Source of the DNA: JAAYYY01 sp964579295
GTDB taxonomy: Bacteria; Chloroflexota; Anaerolineae; Promineifilales; Promineifilaceae
Assembly (NCBI GenBank): GCA_964579295.1
Contig: CAZOGK010000002.1
Location: 210,305-274,304 of the forward strand
Length of the DNA stretch: 64,000 bases
Reading direction: 5' to 3'
The notes under the pieces were generated by a model. That model saw nothing but the letters and a program-made list of their open reading frames with translations. It was not told the origin of the DNA and ran no database searches. A program made the translations under genes and the position numbers. Below, in pieces: positions 7,380 through 15,251 of the stretch. Within the stretch, counting starts at the first letter, position 1; each line of letters begins with the position of its first letter.

Positions 7380-9542
7380 TCAGGCTTCCAGCGCCAGCGG
7401 TAGAAAAATCGTAAAGGTGCTACCCGCGCCGTAGCGGCTGGTCATCTCCACCCGCCCGCCATGTGCGCCCACGATGAAGCGCGCCAGCAACAGGCCCACA
7501 CCGTCGCTGCTGCCCCGGTAGCGGCCGTTCTCACGCTGGCTCACGGCGCTCCAGATCTCACCGGTGCGCTCTGGCGGGATGCCCACGCCGCTGTCGCGGA
7601 TGTGCAGGTAAAGCTCGTTGCCCACCATGCCGCTTTCCAGCTCCACGCTGCCGCCAATGCGGTTGAACTTGATCGCGTTGTGCAGGAGCTGCTGGACCGC
7701 CTCTACCAACCGTTCTTCGTCGCCCTTAATGGCCGGCAGGCGCGATTCGCCGCTGACGGTCACGCGCACGCGGCGGGACTCGGCCATCGGCGCCAGATTG
7801 CGTACCGCCTGCTGCACGGCGTCATGGAGCAACATAGGGGCAAAGTGGAACTCGCGCTGCTGCTGGACGCGGTCGGCCACATTGACGAGGTGGCCCAACA
7901 CGGTGCGCAGCTCGGTTAGCGGCTGCGAGATGGCGCTGGCTTCGGCGCCGCTCGCCTCCAGCTCCTGCAGCGCGCTGTTGATGGCCCCGAATGGCGCATA
8001 TAACTGCGGCGAGACGAGGCCCGTGAACTGCCGATAGAGCTTGCTCAGCTCCTGCAGGAACTGCTGCTCCTGGGTCAGGCTGTCAATGCGCTCGAAGACG
8101 TAGCTGTTGAGCCGGTTGAGCGTGACGATTTGCTGCGCCTGCCACAAGAGCGGGCCGGCATGCGCCCCCAGCGATTGCAGCCAGAGCAGCTCCTGGTCGT
8201 TGTACGGTTCTCCCGTCTCTTTGCTGCCGAGGGCCAGCACGCCTACCAGATGTGAGCCCGCGTGCAGCGGCAGCAGCGCCTGGCTGTGCCAGCTCAAAAT
8301 CGTTTCCTGCTCCGCGGAGCTGATGCCCTCAAAGGCCTGACCACTGCGCAGGTCAAACGTAGAAAGCGCCCCCTGTGCTTCCCGCCGCAGGAAGGCGGTC
8401 AGGGGGCTGCCGCCGGCCAGCACCAGTGGATGTGGCTCGGCAGTCCCGTCCGCCGGTGCGAGCGCTTCGAGGAGAATGCTGCCGCCGGGTCCGGTCTCGC
8501 TGCGGAAGAGATGCGCCTGCGCCGCATGCAGCGTCGTCTGCACCAGCTGCTGGACCAGATCCGCCAGCTCTGTGGGGTTGGCGAGACCGGGCCCGAGTCT
8601 CGGCTCGTGGGCCAGCCGGGTCTGCGGATAGTTGCGTCGCGGCAGCAGCAGCCAGCGTATCAGCGGCTCGACGAAGCGGTTGGCAACCATGAAAATAGCG
8701 GCGAAAAGGGCCGCCCCCAGCAGCAGCTCCAGGCTGCTGATCGCCGCATTGCCCTGCACGACGATGCGTTCCAGGCTCCAGAGCGCGCCCCAGGCGAGAA
8801 CAAAGAGGAGCATGGTCGAGGCCAGCCGCGCCGCCAACCGGCGCAGTACAGGCTTGAGGTTGGGCAGGTCGTGGCGGCGCAGCGTCGTATTGCCGGCAAA
8901 GGCAGCAACAATCTGGATAATGGCGCCCACCTGCTGCCAGACCGGCTGGCGCGGCTGCTGGATCAGGCTCAGCCCGCCGCCGAGAAGAAACAGAAGGAGC
9001 GTGAGCTGCCAGTAGTGCAGCCGGTTGCGGTAGAGGGAACGCGGCGTCTGCAGGGCGGCGCGGCGCGCCAGCAGCCACGCGGCCAGCAAGGGTGCGAGCC
9101 ATCCGGCCACCCAGAGGGCGGCCCAGCGGTCAAATGCGGCCAGCATCCCGGCGCCAAGCTGCATCTCTGCGCGCGCCCAGGGCCAGAATGTGGGATCAAG
9201 CGCCAGGGCGGCGAGGACGATGACGGCGCTGACAGCTACGCCCACCCGCGCCGTGGCAGCCGGCGACTGCAAGAACTGTGTGGTTGTCAGAAAGAGTAAG
9301 AGGGCGACGGCAGTCAGGGCGTATCGTCCGGCCGCGTACCAGGTGACAGTCACCTCGGAGGCCACGGCGCCGCCCAGGTAGAAGGTCAGGATGCTGCTGG
9401 CCCACAGGGCGGCCGCAAGGAGCGCGGCGACCCAATAGCGGCGGCCATGCTTGCCCGGCAAGCCGCGCCCTACCAGCGCCAGGGCCAGGAATGCAGCGGG
9501 GAAAAGCAGCGTGATCAGGAACTGCCGCGCCAGCATGGTCAC
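7380..9542 (-). CDS. Multi-TM GAF sensor histidine-kinase-like protein lacking the phospho-acceptor His
   Basis: 720 residues: about seven to eight transmembrane helices in residues 1-300, a GAF-like domain at ~320-470, a dimerisation region at ~490-560 and a C-terminal HATPase. The ATP site looks intact: N box LLHNAIKF (Asn622), G1 box RDSGVGIPPER (650-659) and G2 box GVGLLLARF (681-689). The H box, normally VSHELRTPL, reads VSPQLYAPF (510-518), so the histidine is replaced by Pro512. Autophosphorylation at the usual site seems impossible. No response regulator is adjacent; the downstream partner is the double-VWA protein. It may act as an ATP-binding signalling scaffold or use another acceptor. 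Confidence 0.82.
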   Translation of the reverse strand: MTMLARQFLITLLFPAAFLALALVGRGLPGKHGRRYWVAALLAAALWASSILTFYLGGAVASEVTVTWYAAGRYALTAVALLLFLTTTQFLQSPAATARVGVAVSAVIVLAALALDPTFWPWARAEMQLGAGMLAAFDRWAALWVAGWLAPLLAAWLLARRAALQTPRSLYRNRLHYWQLTLLLFLLGGGLSLIQQPRQPVWQQVGAIIQIVAAFAGNTTLRRHDLPNLKPVLRRLAARLASTMLLFVLAWGALWSLERIVVQGNAAISSLELLLGAALFAAIFMVANRFVEPLIRWLLLPRRNYPQTRLAHEPRLGPGLANPTELADLVQQLVQTTLHAAQAHLFRSETGPGGSILLEALAPADGTAEPHPLVLAGGSPLTAFLRREAQGALSTFDLRSGQAFEGISSAEQETILSWHSQALLPLHAGSHLVGVLALGSKETGEPYNDQELLWLQSLGAHAGPLLWQAQQIVTLNRLNSYVFERIDSLTQEQQFLQELSKLYRQFTGLVSPQLYAPFGAINSALQELEASGAEASAISQPLTELRTVLGHLVNVADRVQQQREFHFAPMLLHDAVQQAVRNLAPMAESRRVRVTVSGESRLPAIKGDEERLVEAVQQLLHNAIKFNRIGGSVELESGMVGNELYLHIRDSGVGIPPERTGEIWSAVSQRENGRYRGSSDGVGLLLARFIVGAHGGRVEMTSRYGAGSTFTIFLPLALEA

Positions 9543-9579
9543 GGCTGCAAGAAGGGCCGGCGCCCGGATTGAGATAACA

Positions 9580-9666
9580 TCTGGGATATAGCGCGCAGCT
9601 TACCAGTGGCCGCGCCCCCTTTTCCCAGGTTTATCCCAACTTGAGCTTGGGATAAATTTGGGATAT
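9580..9666. repeat. Perfect inverted repeat plus spaced TTGGGATA repeats
   Basis: TTTATCCCAA (9630-9639) and TTGGGATAAA (9647-9656) are perfect 10-bp arms around a 7-nt loop. Related TGGGATATA copies lie at about 9584-9592 and 9658-9666. The stretch lies upstream of the histidine-kinase-like gene and downstream of the AlbA-type gene. There is no U-tract. It could be an operator or a transcript-end hairpin. Confidence 0.5.
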
Positions 9667-9678
9667 ATGGCATGAGCC

Positions 9679-11040
9679 TTATTTCAAAATGTAATGCGTA
9701 CCTTTCTTGGAGCCAATCTTCAGCAGCAGGTTCTTTTCCACCAGGTCTACCAGATCCAGCCGCAGTGTCTCTGACGAGACATCGGGGCAAAGGCGCTGGT
9801 ATTCGCGGTTGGTAATGCTGCCCTGTTCACGCACATAGCTCAGGGCGCGCGCCTGCCGCTCGTTCATATTGCGCGCCCATTCGGGCGTGGGCGCCCGCTC
9901 TTTCTGCTTGTGCAGCGTGACCGTGAAGGAGTGCGGCAGCGCCCGGAAGGTGGGCACAGGATGGCCTGCCTGCACCATTTCCTCAATCATCCGGTCGATA
10001 CCCAGACCCAACTCTTCGATGTAGCCCCACTGGTAGAGGCCGTTGACGATGCGCGGGTTGCGCGAGAAATGCTCCTCAACCAGGTTGTCCAGCGTAATGT
10101 AGCCCGGCAGGCCGCCCGGGCTGATCACTTCCATACGGTCGGTATACATACGGATCTCGGTGCGCCGCCCGCGGATGCGGTAATCGCGGTGCGCGACGGC
10201 ATTGATCAGCGCTTCGCGCACCGGGAAGCGCGGATAATCGGACAGCTCCTCGCGCTCCAGCGAGTCGACGCGCGCCCCGACGCGCATCTCCTCCCAGACG
10301 ATGTTCCAGGCGCGCTCGACCATGCGCGCCAGCGGGCCGGTTAGCTCGTCACGGCGGCCATAGCCCGCGCCGCCATCCTCGCCTCGCGGCTCCGTGCTGG
10401 CGAACTTGACAAAGACAATGCCGCTCTGCGGCAGAAAGGCCTGCGGGTTTCGGCAAAAGAGCAGAATGCCGGAGACCGTCGGTTCGCCGCTGCGGGTGGT
10501 GGCGCCGATCTCAAAGAGAAGGTCGGTCAGCGAGCCGAGACGGGGCGCGCCGCGCGCCTCGCGCTTGGCCAAATATTCGTCGAGGATTTCCCGGTCAAAG
10601 TCATCTGTGGTAGCGCCGGCCACTGTCGACGACTCAAAGTCGCCGGCGCTGATGCTCGTCGCCAGCTGCTGGATCTCCGGCCCGGCCAGTGCCCGGTTTT
10701 CGGCGCCGCTGCGCACCAGTACGCGGCCGTCTTCCAGACTGTGCAGGTCGCTGCTGCGGTTGACGCGGATGCCCATCAACACACCTTGCCGCGTCGTCAC
10801 GGGATTCCACTCGGCAATGACCGGCGGCTGGGTGCGTACAGCGGCGGCGCGCAGGGCGCCTTCCGCTTCCTCTTCCCAGATATCGTCAGTAGGAGAGCCT
10901 TCCTCGTTAAGGCCAAGCACGATGAGACCGCCGCTGGCATTCGCCAGGGCGACCATTGCCTCTGCCAGAGCGTCGGCGTCGGCTTCCGGCAGGAAAACCA
11001 GCTGCTGTCCTGGCTTCTTTTCCCGAAGTGGAAGTTCCAT
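9679..11040 (-). CDS. AlbA_2/Schlafen-type ATP-binding protein with C-terminal winged helix
   Basis: 453 residues. The N-terminal AlbA_2 (Schlafen/DUF294-like) nucleic-acid-binding fold spans about 10-125 (ALANASGGLIVLGLNEEG, GVLMGIRVNRSSDLHSL). A RecG-like C-terminal ATPase (HATPase_c_4) lies at about 270-370 with REALINAVAHRDYRIRG, DRMEVISPGGLPG and NPRIVNGLYQWGYIEELGLG. A winged-helix segment follows (EQGSITNREYQRLCPDVSSE). Proteins of this build are widespread putative transcription regulators, sometimes linked to stress or defence, with no firm biochemical role. A promoter lies just upstream. Confidence 0.85.
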   Translation of the reverse strand: MELPLREKKPGQQLVFLPEADADALAEAMVALANASGGLIVLGLNEEGSPTDDIWEEEAEGALRAAAVRTQPPVIAEWNPVTTRQGVLMGIRVNRSSDLHSLEDGRVLVRSGAENRALAGPEIQQLATSISAGDFESSTVAGATTDDFDREILDEYLAKREARGAPRLGSLTDLLFEIGATTRSGEPTVSGILLFCRNPQAFLPQSGIVFVKFASTEPRGEDGGAGYGRRDELTGPLARMVERAWNIVWEEMRVGARVDSLEREELSDYPRFPVREALINAVAHRDYRIRGRRTEIRMYTDRMEVISPGGLPGYITLDNLVEEHFSRNPRIVNGLYQWGYIEELGLGIDRMIEEMVQAGHPVPTFRALPHSFTVTLHKQKERAPTPEWARNMNERQARALSYVREQGSITNREYQRLCPDVSSETLRLDLVDLVEKNLLLKIGSKKGTHYILK

Positions 11041-11067
11041 GCGTCTACTTACCAGCCTTTAGCGGCA

Positions 11068-11076
11068 AGTATAGCA
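11068..11076 (-). promoter_or_regulatory. Extended -10 promoter of the AlbA-type gene
   Basis: The minus strand reads TGC-TATACT with the -10 at 11073-11068. No clear -35 is seen. Predicted start near 11061 leaves ~20 nt before the ATG at 11040. Confidence 0.4.
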
Positions 11077-11156
11077 GAAAAACGAGTCTGGCGTTGCACC
11101 GCGCCGCCGGGCGGTTGGCGTGTAGCTGAGGCCGGATTGGACGAGGGAGGGTGGGT

Positions 11157-11184
11157 ACAGGCCTGGCAGGACTGCCAGGCCTGT
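11157..11184. terminator. Strong hairpin downstream of the CBM48 gene
   Basis: ACAGGCCTGGCA (11157-11168) pairs perfectly with TGCCAGGCCTGT (11173-11184) around a GGAC loop. It begins ~15 nt after the stop of the minus-strand CBM48 gene. No T-run follows on either strand, so it may be a factor-assisted terminator or an mRNA 3'-end stabiliser. Confidence 0.55.
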
Positions 11185-11198
11185 TGCGGGTGGGAGTG

Positions 11199-11504
11199 TT
11201 AGCTGGCCGAAAGGCGAGTGGTATCAACCACGCTGTTCTGGGTGCCGTGCTCATTGGGCACATAGGCGTCGGCGGCTTCGTCGTTAACCCAGCGGCTGCC
11301 GTCGATCAGGTAGCGGAATTGGACCTGCTGATCCAGCGGCAGGCGCAGCCGCGCCTGGAAGTCGCCGTTCTTACCCTTGCGCATCGGGACCGGCTTCCAG
11401 TTATTGGCCGCGGTCAGCACGGCAACCTCGCGGGCGTCTGCAGGCGCCACGCGGAACGTTACCTCGCACTCGCTCACCGTCTTAAAGAATCGTTTGTTCA
11501 ACAT
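11199..11504 (-). CDS. Small stand-alone isoamylase-N/CBM48-like (AMPK glycogen-binding) domain protein
   Basis: 101 residues from the ATG at 11504, placed by the SD GGAGG five bases before it; an in-frame TTG at 11516 also exists. The whole protein is one early-set beta-sandwich: VTFRVAPADAREVAVLTAANNWKP, MRKGKNGDFQARLRLP and VQFRYLIDGSRWVND match the CBM48/AMPK-beta glycogen-binding pattern seen before the catalytic domain of branching enzymes and isoamylases. No catalytic domain is attached. Such lone domains occur in several phyla; they may bind glycogen or starch-like polymers, or regulate an enzyme. Next to it, in the same direction, is the Rel/SpoT gene. Confidence 0.85.
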   Translation of the reverse strand: MLNKRFFKTVSECEVTFRVAPADAREVAVLTAANNWKPVPMRKGKNGDFQARLRLPLDQQVQFRYLIDGSRWVNDEAADAYVPNEHGTQNSVVDTTRLSAS

Positions 11505-11673
11505 CGTAACCTCCAATTGTCATCAGCGGCTGGGCCGGCGCAGCGACAGGGCCGGCGCAGGGGCCGGGGCGCACATCAGGCGCCGATCCAGGCTCTGTTG
11601 CTGTGTTGTCGTCACCGTGAGAGGAGCTACCCGTGCCCGCTCGCTGACTGGTAATGTATTTGAAATCGGCCGC

Positions 11674-11702
11674 AGATTAACGAAAGGAGGTTCTCTGGTC
11701 AA
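11674..11702 (-). promoter_or_regulatory. Possible promoter of the CBM48 gene
   Basis: TTGACC (11702-11697), 17-bp spacer, TAATCT (11679-11674) on the minus strand. It would give a ~160-nt leader; apart from the SD nothing recognisable is seen in that leader. Confidence 0.3.
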
Positions 11703-11710
11703 GTGTTAGG

Positions 11711-11740
11711 CCGCTTTTCTGACCGTTTGGTCAGAAACGG
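11711..11740. repeat. Inverted repeat over the rel stop codon
   Basis: TTTCTGACC (11716-11724) and GGTCAGAAA (11729-11737) form a perfect 9-bp stem with loop GTTT, extended by CCG/CGG after a 2-nt bulge. It overlaps the rel stop codon. Without a following U-tract it is at best a weak terminator. Confidence 0.45.
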
Positions 11741-13953
11741 GCCGGGGTGCGGCTGTCCAGGCCGGCTGCCGCTTTGGCGCTGTGGGGCAGGCAGGTAACG
11801 CTATAGACATTCACCAGGGCCTGAATGCGGTGCAGCACGCGCACGAGCTGTCGCGGCGACGTTACCTCTATGTCCATATAGACAATCGCTTCGCCGTTCT
11901 GGCTCTCAGCGTGGACGGCCGGCATATTGATATGCTCCCCGGCGAGCAGATCGGCGATTTCATAGAGGAGGCCGGCGCGATCGTACACTTCGACACAGAC
12001 CGTGACGAGCCGCACCTCGCACTGCTCGTCGCTGCCCCAGCTCAGCTTGAGCGTCCGCTCGGCGCGTGGGTCGAGCGGCAGCATGCGGCAACCAGTACGG
12101 TGGACTGTGACTTGCCCTTTCTGGCGTGCGATGCCGACGAGCTCGTCGTTGGGCCGCGGCCGGCAGCGGCGGCAGAGCCGCAGCTGGCGCCGGCTGGCGT
12201 CGATGATAATGAAGCGGTCCCCTTCCTTGCTTTCCACGACGGTGCCGATGTTGCGGCGCTCCCGGCGCTCCCAGGTCTTTTCCATGATGCGTGTCGCCAG
12301 CGCCGGCGGCAGCAAGTCGGCCTTGCCCAGCGCATGGTAAAGCTGCGCCGGCGAAACATAGCCCAACCATTCGGCCACTGTTTCCGGCGTAAGGTGCTGC
12401 ACGCCGAGCATGCGCAGCTCATCCTGCATCAGGCGCTGGCCCTCGCGTATGGCGGTCGCCGCCGGTAGCCGGCGAAACCAGCGCCGCACCCGCGTCTTGG
12501 CTCTGGTCGTCGTCAGAAAGCCCAGGTCCTCGTCGAGCCAGATACGCTGCGGCGAATTGCCCTTCTTGACGATTTCGACGTGGTCGCCATCCTGCAGCGG
12601 CGCGTTGAGCGGCGCCGGCATGCCATTCACCAGGGCGACACGGCATTGGGCGCCAACCTCACTATGGATCGTGTAAGCAAAGTCCAGCGGTGTGGCCCCT
12701 TTGGGCAGCTCCTTGACGTCGCCGGCCGGCGTGTAGACCATAATCTGGTCGCGGAAGACGTCCGCCATCAGCGCCTGGACGCTGGCCTGGGCGTCTTCCG
12801 GTTCGACCTCGATGCTCTCGCTGATGTTATCCACCAGCACATCCACCCTCTGCGAGATCTCGTCTGACCAGAGCGGCCTCCCGGTGTGCAGCCAGCGCGC
12901 CAGCACGCCGACTTCCGAGAGCACGTTCATCGCCACCGTGCGGAAGCGGATCTTCAGGCGCCGGCCGTTCGGGTGGACCACCGTCGTATGCAGCGAGCGG
13001 TAGAGATTATCACGAGGGTTGGCGATGTAATCGTCGAATTTGCCGGGCACGGGCCGCCACAACTGGTGAATGAGGCCCAGCGCCAGGTAACAGTCGGCTA
13101 CGTCGTTGAGCACGACCACCAGGCGCGGCGTGTCGTCAAAGGTGAAATGATTGCCCTGCGAGCCATTGACACGGGCGCTGCGGTAGACGGTGTGAATATT
13201 CTCCGGGCTTAGCTGGATATCAAGCACCTCCACGCCGGCGCTCGTCAGATGGGCGGCTATCTCCGGGCTGATCGTGGCGAAGATGCGCTGATGCTGGTGG
13301 CGCAGCTGCTCCAGCCGGCCGCGGATCGTCTCATAGGCTGCCGGATCGAGAATCTGCAGCGAGCGGGCTTCCAGCTCGTTCTTGAGATGCCACATGCCGA
13401 GCCGATTCGCCAGCGGCGCGTAGACGGCCAGCGTCTCTTCTGCCTTGCGCCGCTGCCCGTCGGCGGAGACAGCCGCAATCGTGCGCATATTGTGCAGCCG
13501 GTCGAAGAGCTTGATAATCCCCACCCGCAGATCGCCGGTCATCACGCTAAAGAGCTTGTGCAGCGTGGCGTCACGCGCCACTTCCTTGGCCATCCACTCC
13601 GGCGCGTCACTGTCTCGCGCCAGCTCGAACTTGGTCAGGGCATTGACCAGGCGCGCCACCTCCGGGCCGAAGCGCTCCTGCACTTCGGCGACCGACACCA
13701 CCGTATCTTCGACGATGTCGTGCAGCAGCGCCGCCGCCAGCGTGGCAGCGTCAAGCTGGAATTCGGCCAGGTAATAGGCAATGGTCAGGGGATGGGTAAC
13801 GTATAGCTCGCCGGAGCGGCGACGGTCGTCGCCGTGATGCTGGCGCGCGAACTCAAAAGCCCGACGCACCAGAGAGCGCGCCTCGGGATCGAGGTAGGTA
13901 TTGATAAGGTCAAACAGCTCAGCGCCATCTGGCGCAATATGGTGGGGCGCCAT
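11731..13953 (-). CDS. rel: RelA/SpoT family protein, hydrolase site intact, synthetase site degenerate
   Basis: 740 residues with the long RSH layout: HD hydrolase, synthetase-like domain, TGS, helical region and C-terminal ACT domain. The (p)ppGpp hydrolase residues are intact: His54 (YVTHP), His78-Asp79 (LLHD), Glu82-Asp83 and Asp151 (FDRLHN). The synthetase-like domain is recognisable (IHQLWRPVPGKFDDYIANP, YRSLHTTV), but the G-x-P-K ATP motif (normally GRPKHIYSI) reads LSPENIHTV, so Arg and Lys become Ser249 and Glu251. The catalytic Glu of EIQIRT is Lys334 (LKIRFRT). TGS spans about 400-465 (ITVYTP-like IMVYTPAGDVKELPKGAT). I predict a hydrolase-only protein. A TTGTTT/TAGAAT promoter lies upstream. 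Confidence 0.88.
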   Translation of the reverse strand: MAPHHIAPDGAELFDLINTYLDPEARSLVRRAFEFARQHHGDDRRRSGELYVTHPLTIAYYLAEFQLDAATLAAALLHDIVEDTVVSVAEVQERFGPEVARLVNALTKFELARDSDAPEWMAKEVARDATLHKLFSVMTGDLRVGIIKLFDRLHNMRTIAAVSADGQRRKAEETLAVYAPLANRLGMWHLKNELEARSLQILDPAAYETIRGRLEQLRHQHQRIFATISPEIAAHLTSAGVEVLDIQLSPENIHTVYRSARVNGSQGNHFTFDDTPRLVVVLNDVADCYLALGLIHQLWRPVPGKFDDYIANPRDNLYRSLHTTVVHPNGRRLKIRFRTVAMNVLSEVGVLARWLHTGRPLWSDEISQRVDVLVDNISESIEVEPEDAQASVQALMADVFRDQIMVYTPAGDVKELPKGATPLDFAYTIHSEVGAQCRVALVNGMPAPLNAPLQDGDHVEIVKKGNSPQRIWLDEDLGFLTTTRAKTRVRRWFRRLPAATAIREGQRLMQDELRMLGVQHLTPETVAEWLGYVSPAQLYHALGKADLLPPALATRIMEKTWERRERRNIGTVVESKEGDRFIIIDASRRQLRLCRRCRPRPNDELVGIARQKGQVTVHRTGCRMLPLDPRAERTLKLSWGSDEQCEVRLVTVCVEVYDRAGLLYEIADLLAGEHINMPAVHAESQNGEAIVYMDIEVTSPRQLVRVLHRIQALVNVYSVTCLPHSAKAAAGLDSRTPARF

Positions 13954-13995
13954 ATAGACTCACGTGCCAGGTGCCGGTTCCAGTGTTGACGCCCG

Positions 13996-14024
13996 ATTCT
14001 ACCGGAGCAGCGCGGGGCAAACAA
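13996..14024 (-). promoter_or_regulatory. Promoter of the rel gene
   Basis: TTGTTT (14024-14019), 17-bp spacer and TAGAAT (14001-13996) on the minus strand. Predicted start near 13989, ~36 nt before the ATG at 13953. No clear SD precedes that ATG. Confidence 0.5.
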
Positions 14025-14090
14025 CAATATGAGCACCCTCTTACGGCCCCCGGACGTGCAGGCGACGCCGGGCAGAGCCGGGAGGGCGGC

Positions 14091-14855
14091 TTACTCGCCC
14101 TGCGCTGGTGAGCCGATCTCGGCCCGGTTCTTGAAGTCCATGAAGCGGTAGCCGACGCCGCGCTCGGTGAGGATATAGCGGGGATTAGAGGGATCTTCCT
14201 CAATCTTCTTGCGTAGATAGTTGATGTACAGGCGCAGGTAGTGCGTCTCGTCGCGGTATTCGTAGCCCCAGACCTTAGCCAGCAGCGTGTCGTGGGGCAC
14301 CACCCAGCCGGCGTTCTGGATCAAGTGATTGAGCAGGCGATACTCGGTCGGGCGCAGGTCGATGCGCTCGCCGTCCACGATCACTTGATGGCGGTTAAAG
14401 TCCACCGAAAGACGCTCGTCAATCTGCAGGACGGTGCGCGGCGGCGGCGCCGGCCACTCGGCGCGCCGCAGCACGGCATTGACCCGGCTGTTTAGCTCGC
14501 GCGGGCTGAACGGCTTGGTAATGTAATCGTCAGCCCCCAACTCCAGCCCGTGGATACGATCTTCCTCGTCCGACTTGACCGTGAGCAAGATGACGGGGAC
14601 GGTCGAGATCTCGCGCAGCATGCGCAGCGTCTCAAAGCCGTCCATCTCCGGCATCATTACGTCCATGATCACCAGATCGGGGAGATGCTGGCGCAGCTGT
14701 TCCAGCGCCTGCAGCCCGTTCTTCGCCTCGATCACCTGGTAGCCTTCCAGCTCCAGGTTCATGCGGATAAAGCGAATCATGCGCGGCTCGTCGTCGACGA
14801 CGAGGATGAGGCGCGACTTCGCCGGCTGTAAAGAGGGTGGAATCTTCTCGACCAT
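14091..14855 (-). CDS. OmpR/PhoB-family response regulator
   Basis: 254 residues. Receiver domain at about 15-130 with acidic pair Asp21-Asp22, phospho-acceptor Asp65 (VIMDVMMPEMDGFE), the conserved Thr region (VPVILLTVKSDEED) and Lys in YITKPFSPREL. A winged-helix effector domain follows at about 150-240 (LRPTEYRLLNHLIQNAGWVV, YLRLYINYLRKKIEEDPSNP). It has no cognate histidine kinase beside it; the upstream gene is a small protein 6 nt away in the same operon. Binding targets are unknown. Confidence 0.93.
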   Translation of the reverse strand: MVEKIPPSLQPAKSRLILVVDDEPRMIRFIRMNLELEGYQVIEAKNGLQALEQLRQHLPDLVIMDVMMPEMDGFETLRMLREISTVPVILLTVKSDEEDRIHGLELGADDYITKPFSPRELNSRVNAVLRRAEWPAPPPRTVLQIDERLSVDFNRHQVIVDGERIDLRPTEYRLLNHLIQNAGWVVPHDTLLAKVWGYEYRDETHYLRLYINYLRKKIEEDPSNPRYILTERGVGYRFMDFKNRAEIGSPAQGE

Positions 14856-14861
14856 AGGACC

Positions 14862-15110
14862 CTATCGTTCCTCGCGTACGAAGCCAATCACTTCTTCCAC
14901 TTCGGTCGTCGGCAGGATCTGCACCATCGTTATGCGGTGCCACGGCACCAGCACGGTAGCGACGTCTTCCTCCAGAAAGGGAAGATCCTTGCCATCGCGC
15001 CGGCGAGGATTGTGCAGCTTGACGCTCTGCGAATCCGGGGAGGGCACCTCGTCCATCTCGCAGAGGATCGGCTCTTCGTTAATGATGTGAACAATTGTCG
15101 TGACTGTCAT
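14862..15110 (-). CDS. Small hypothetical protein co-transcribed with the response regulator
   Basis: 82 residues with no recognised family. It starts with hydrophobic strands (MTVTTIVHIINEEPILCEMD), then a polar segment, then FLEEDVATVLVPWHRITMVQ and a charged C-terminus. The composition suggests a small all-beta cytosolic protein. It lies 6 nt before the response-regulator start on the same strand, which together with its codon use argues that it is real. Only a weak SD (GGAAAAA) precedes the ATG. Confidence 0.6.
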   Translation of the reverse strand: MTVTTIVHIINEEPILCEMDEVPSPDSQSVKLHNPRRRDGKDLPFLEEDVATVLVPWHRITMVQILPTTEVEEVIGFVREER

Positions 15111-15251
15111 ACTTTTTCCGTGGGCGTCGTGCCCTTGCTGTGGTCACTCTCGTGACCAGGCTAGAGGCTGGCGGCTCCCTGCCTGTGGCCGCCGGCGCCG
15201 GTCAGCCAGCCAGATCCCATTTTACTCGCGCCACCGTCTGGCGCAATACGC

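Noticed and set aside
11681..11800. AAAGGAGG followed by GTG at ~11704 on the plus strand, looking like a start site
   Set aside because: The frame runs antisense through the rel C-terminus, ends after ~30 codons and has no recognisable product.
13750..14090. Possible transcript end between rel and the response regulator
   Set aside because: Only scattered GC-rich half-stems without a convincing hairpin were found between 14025 and 14090.
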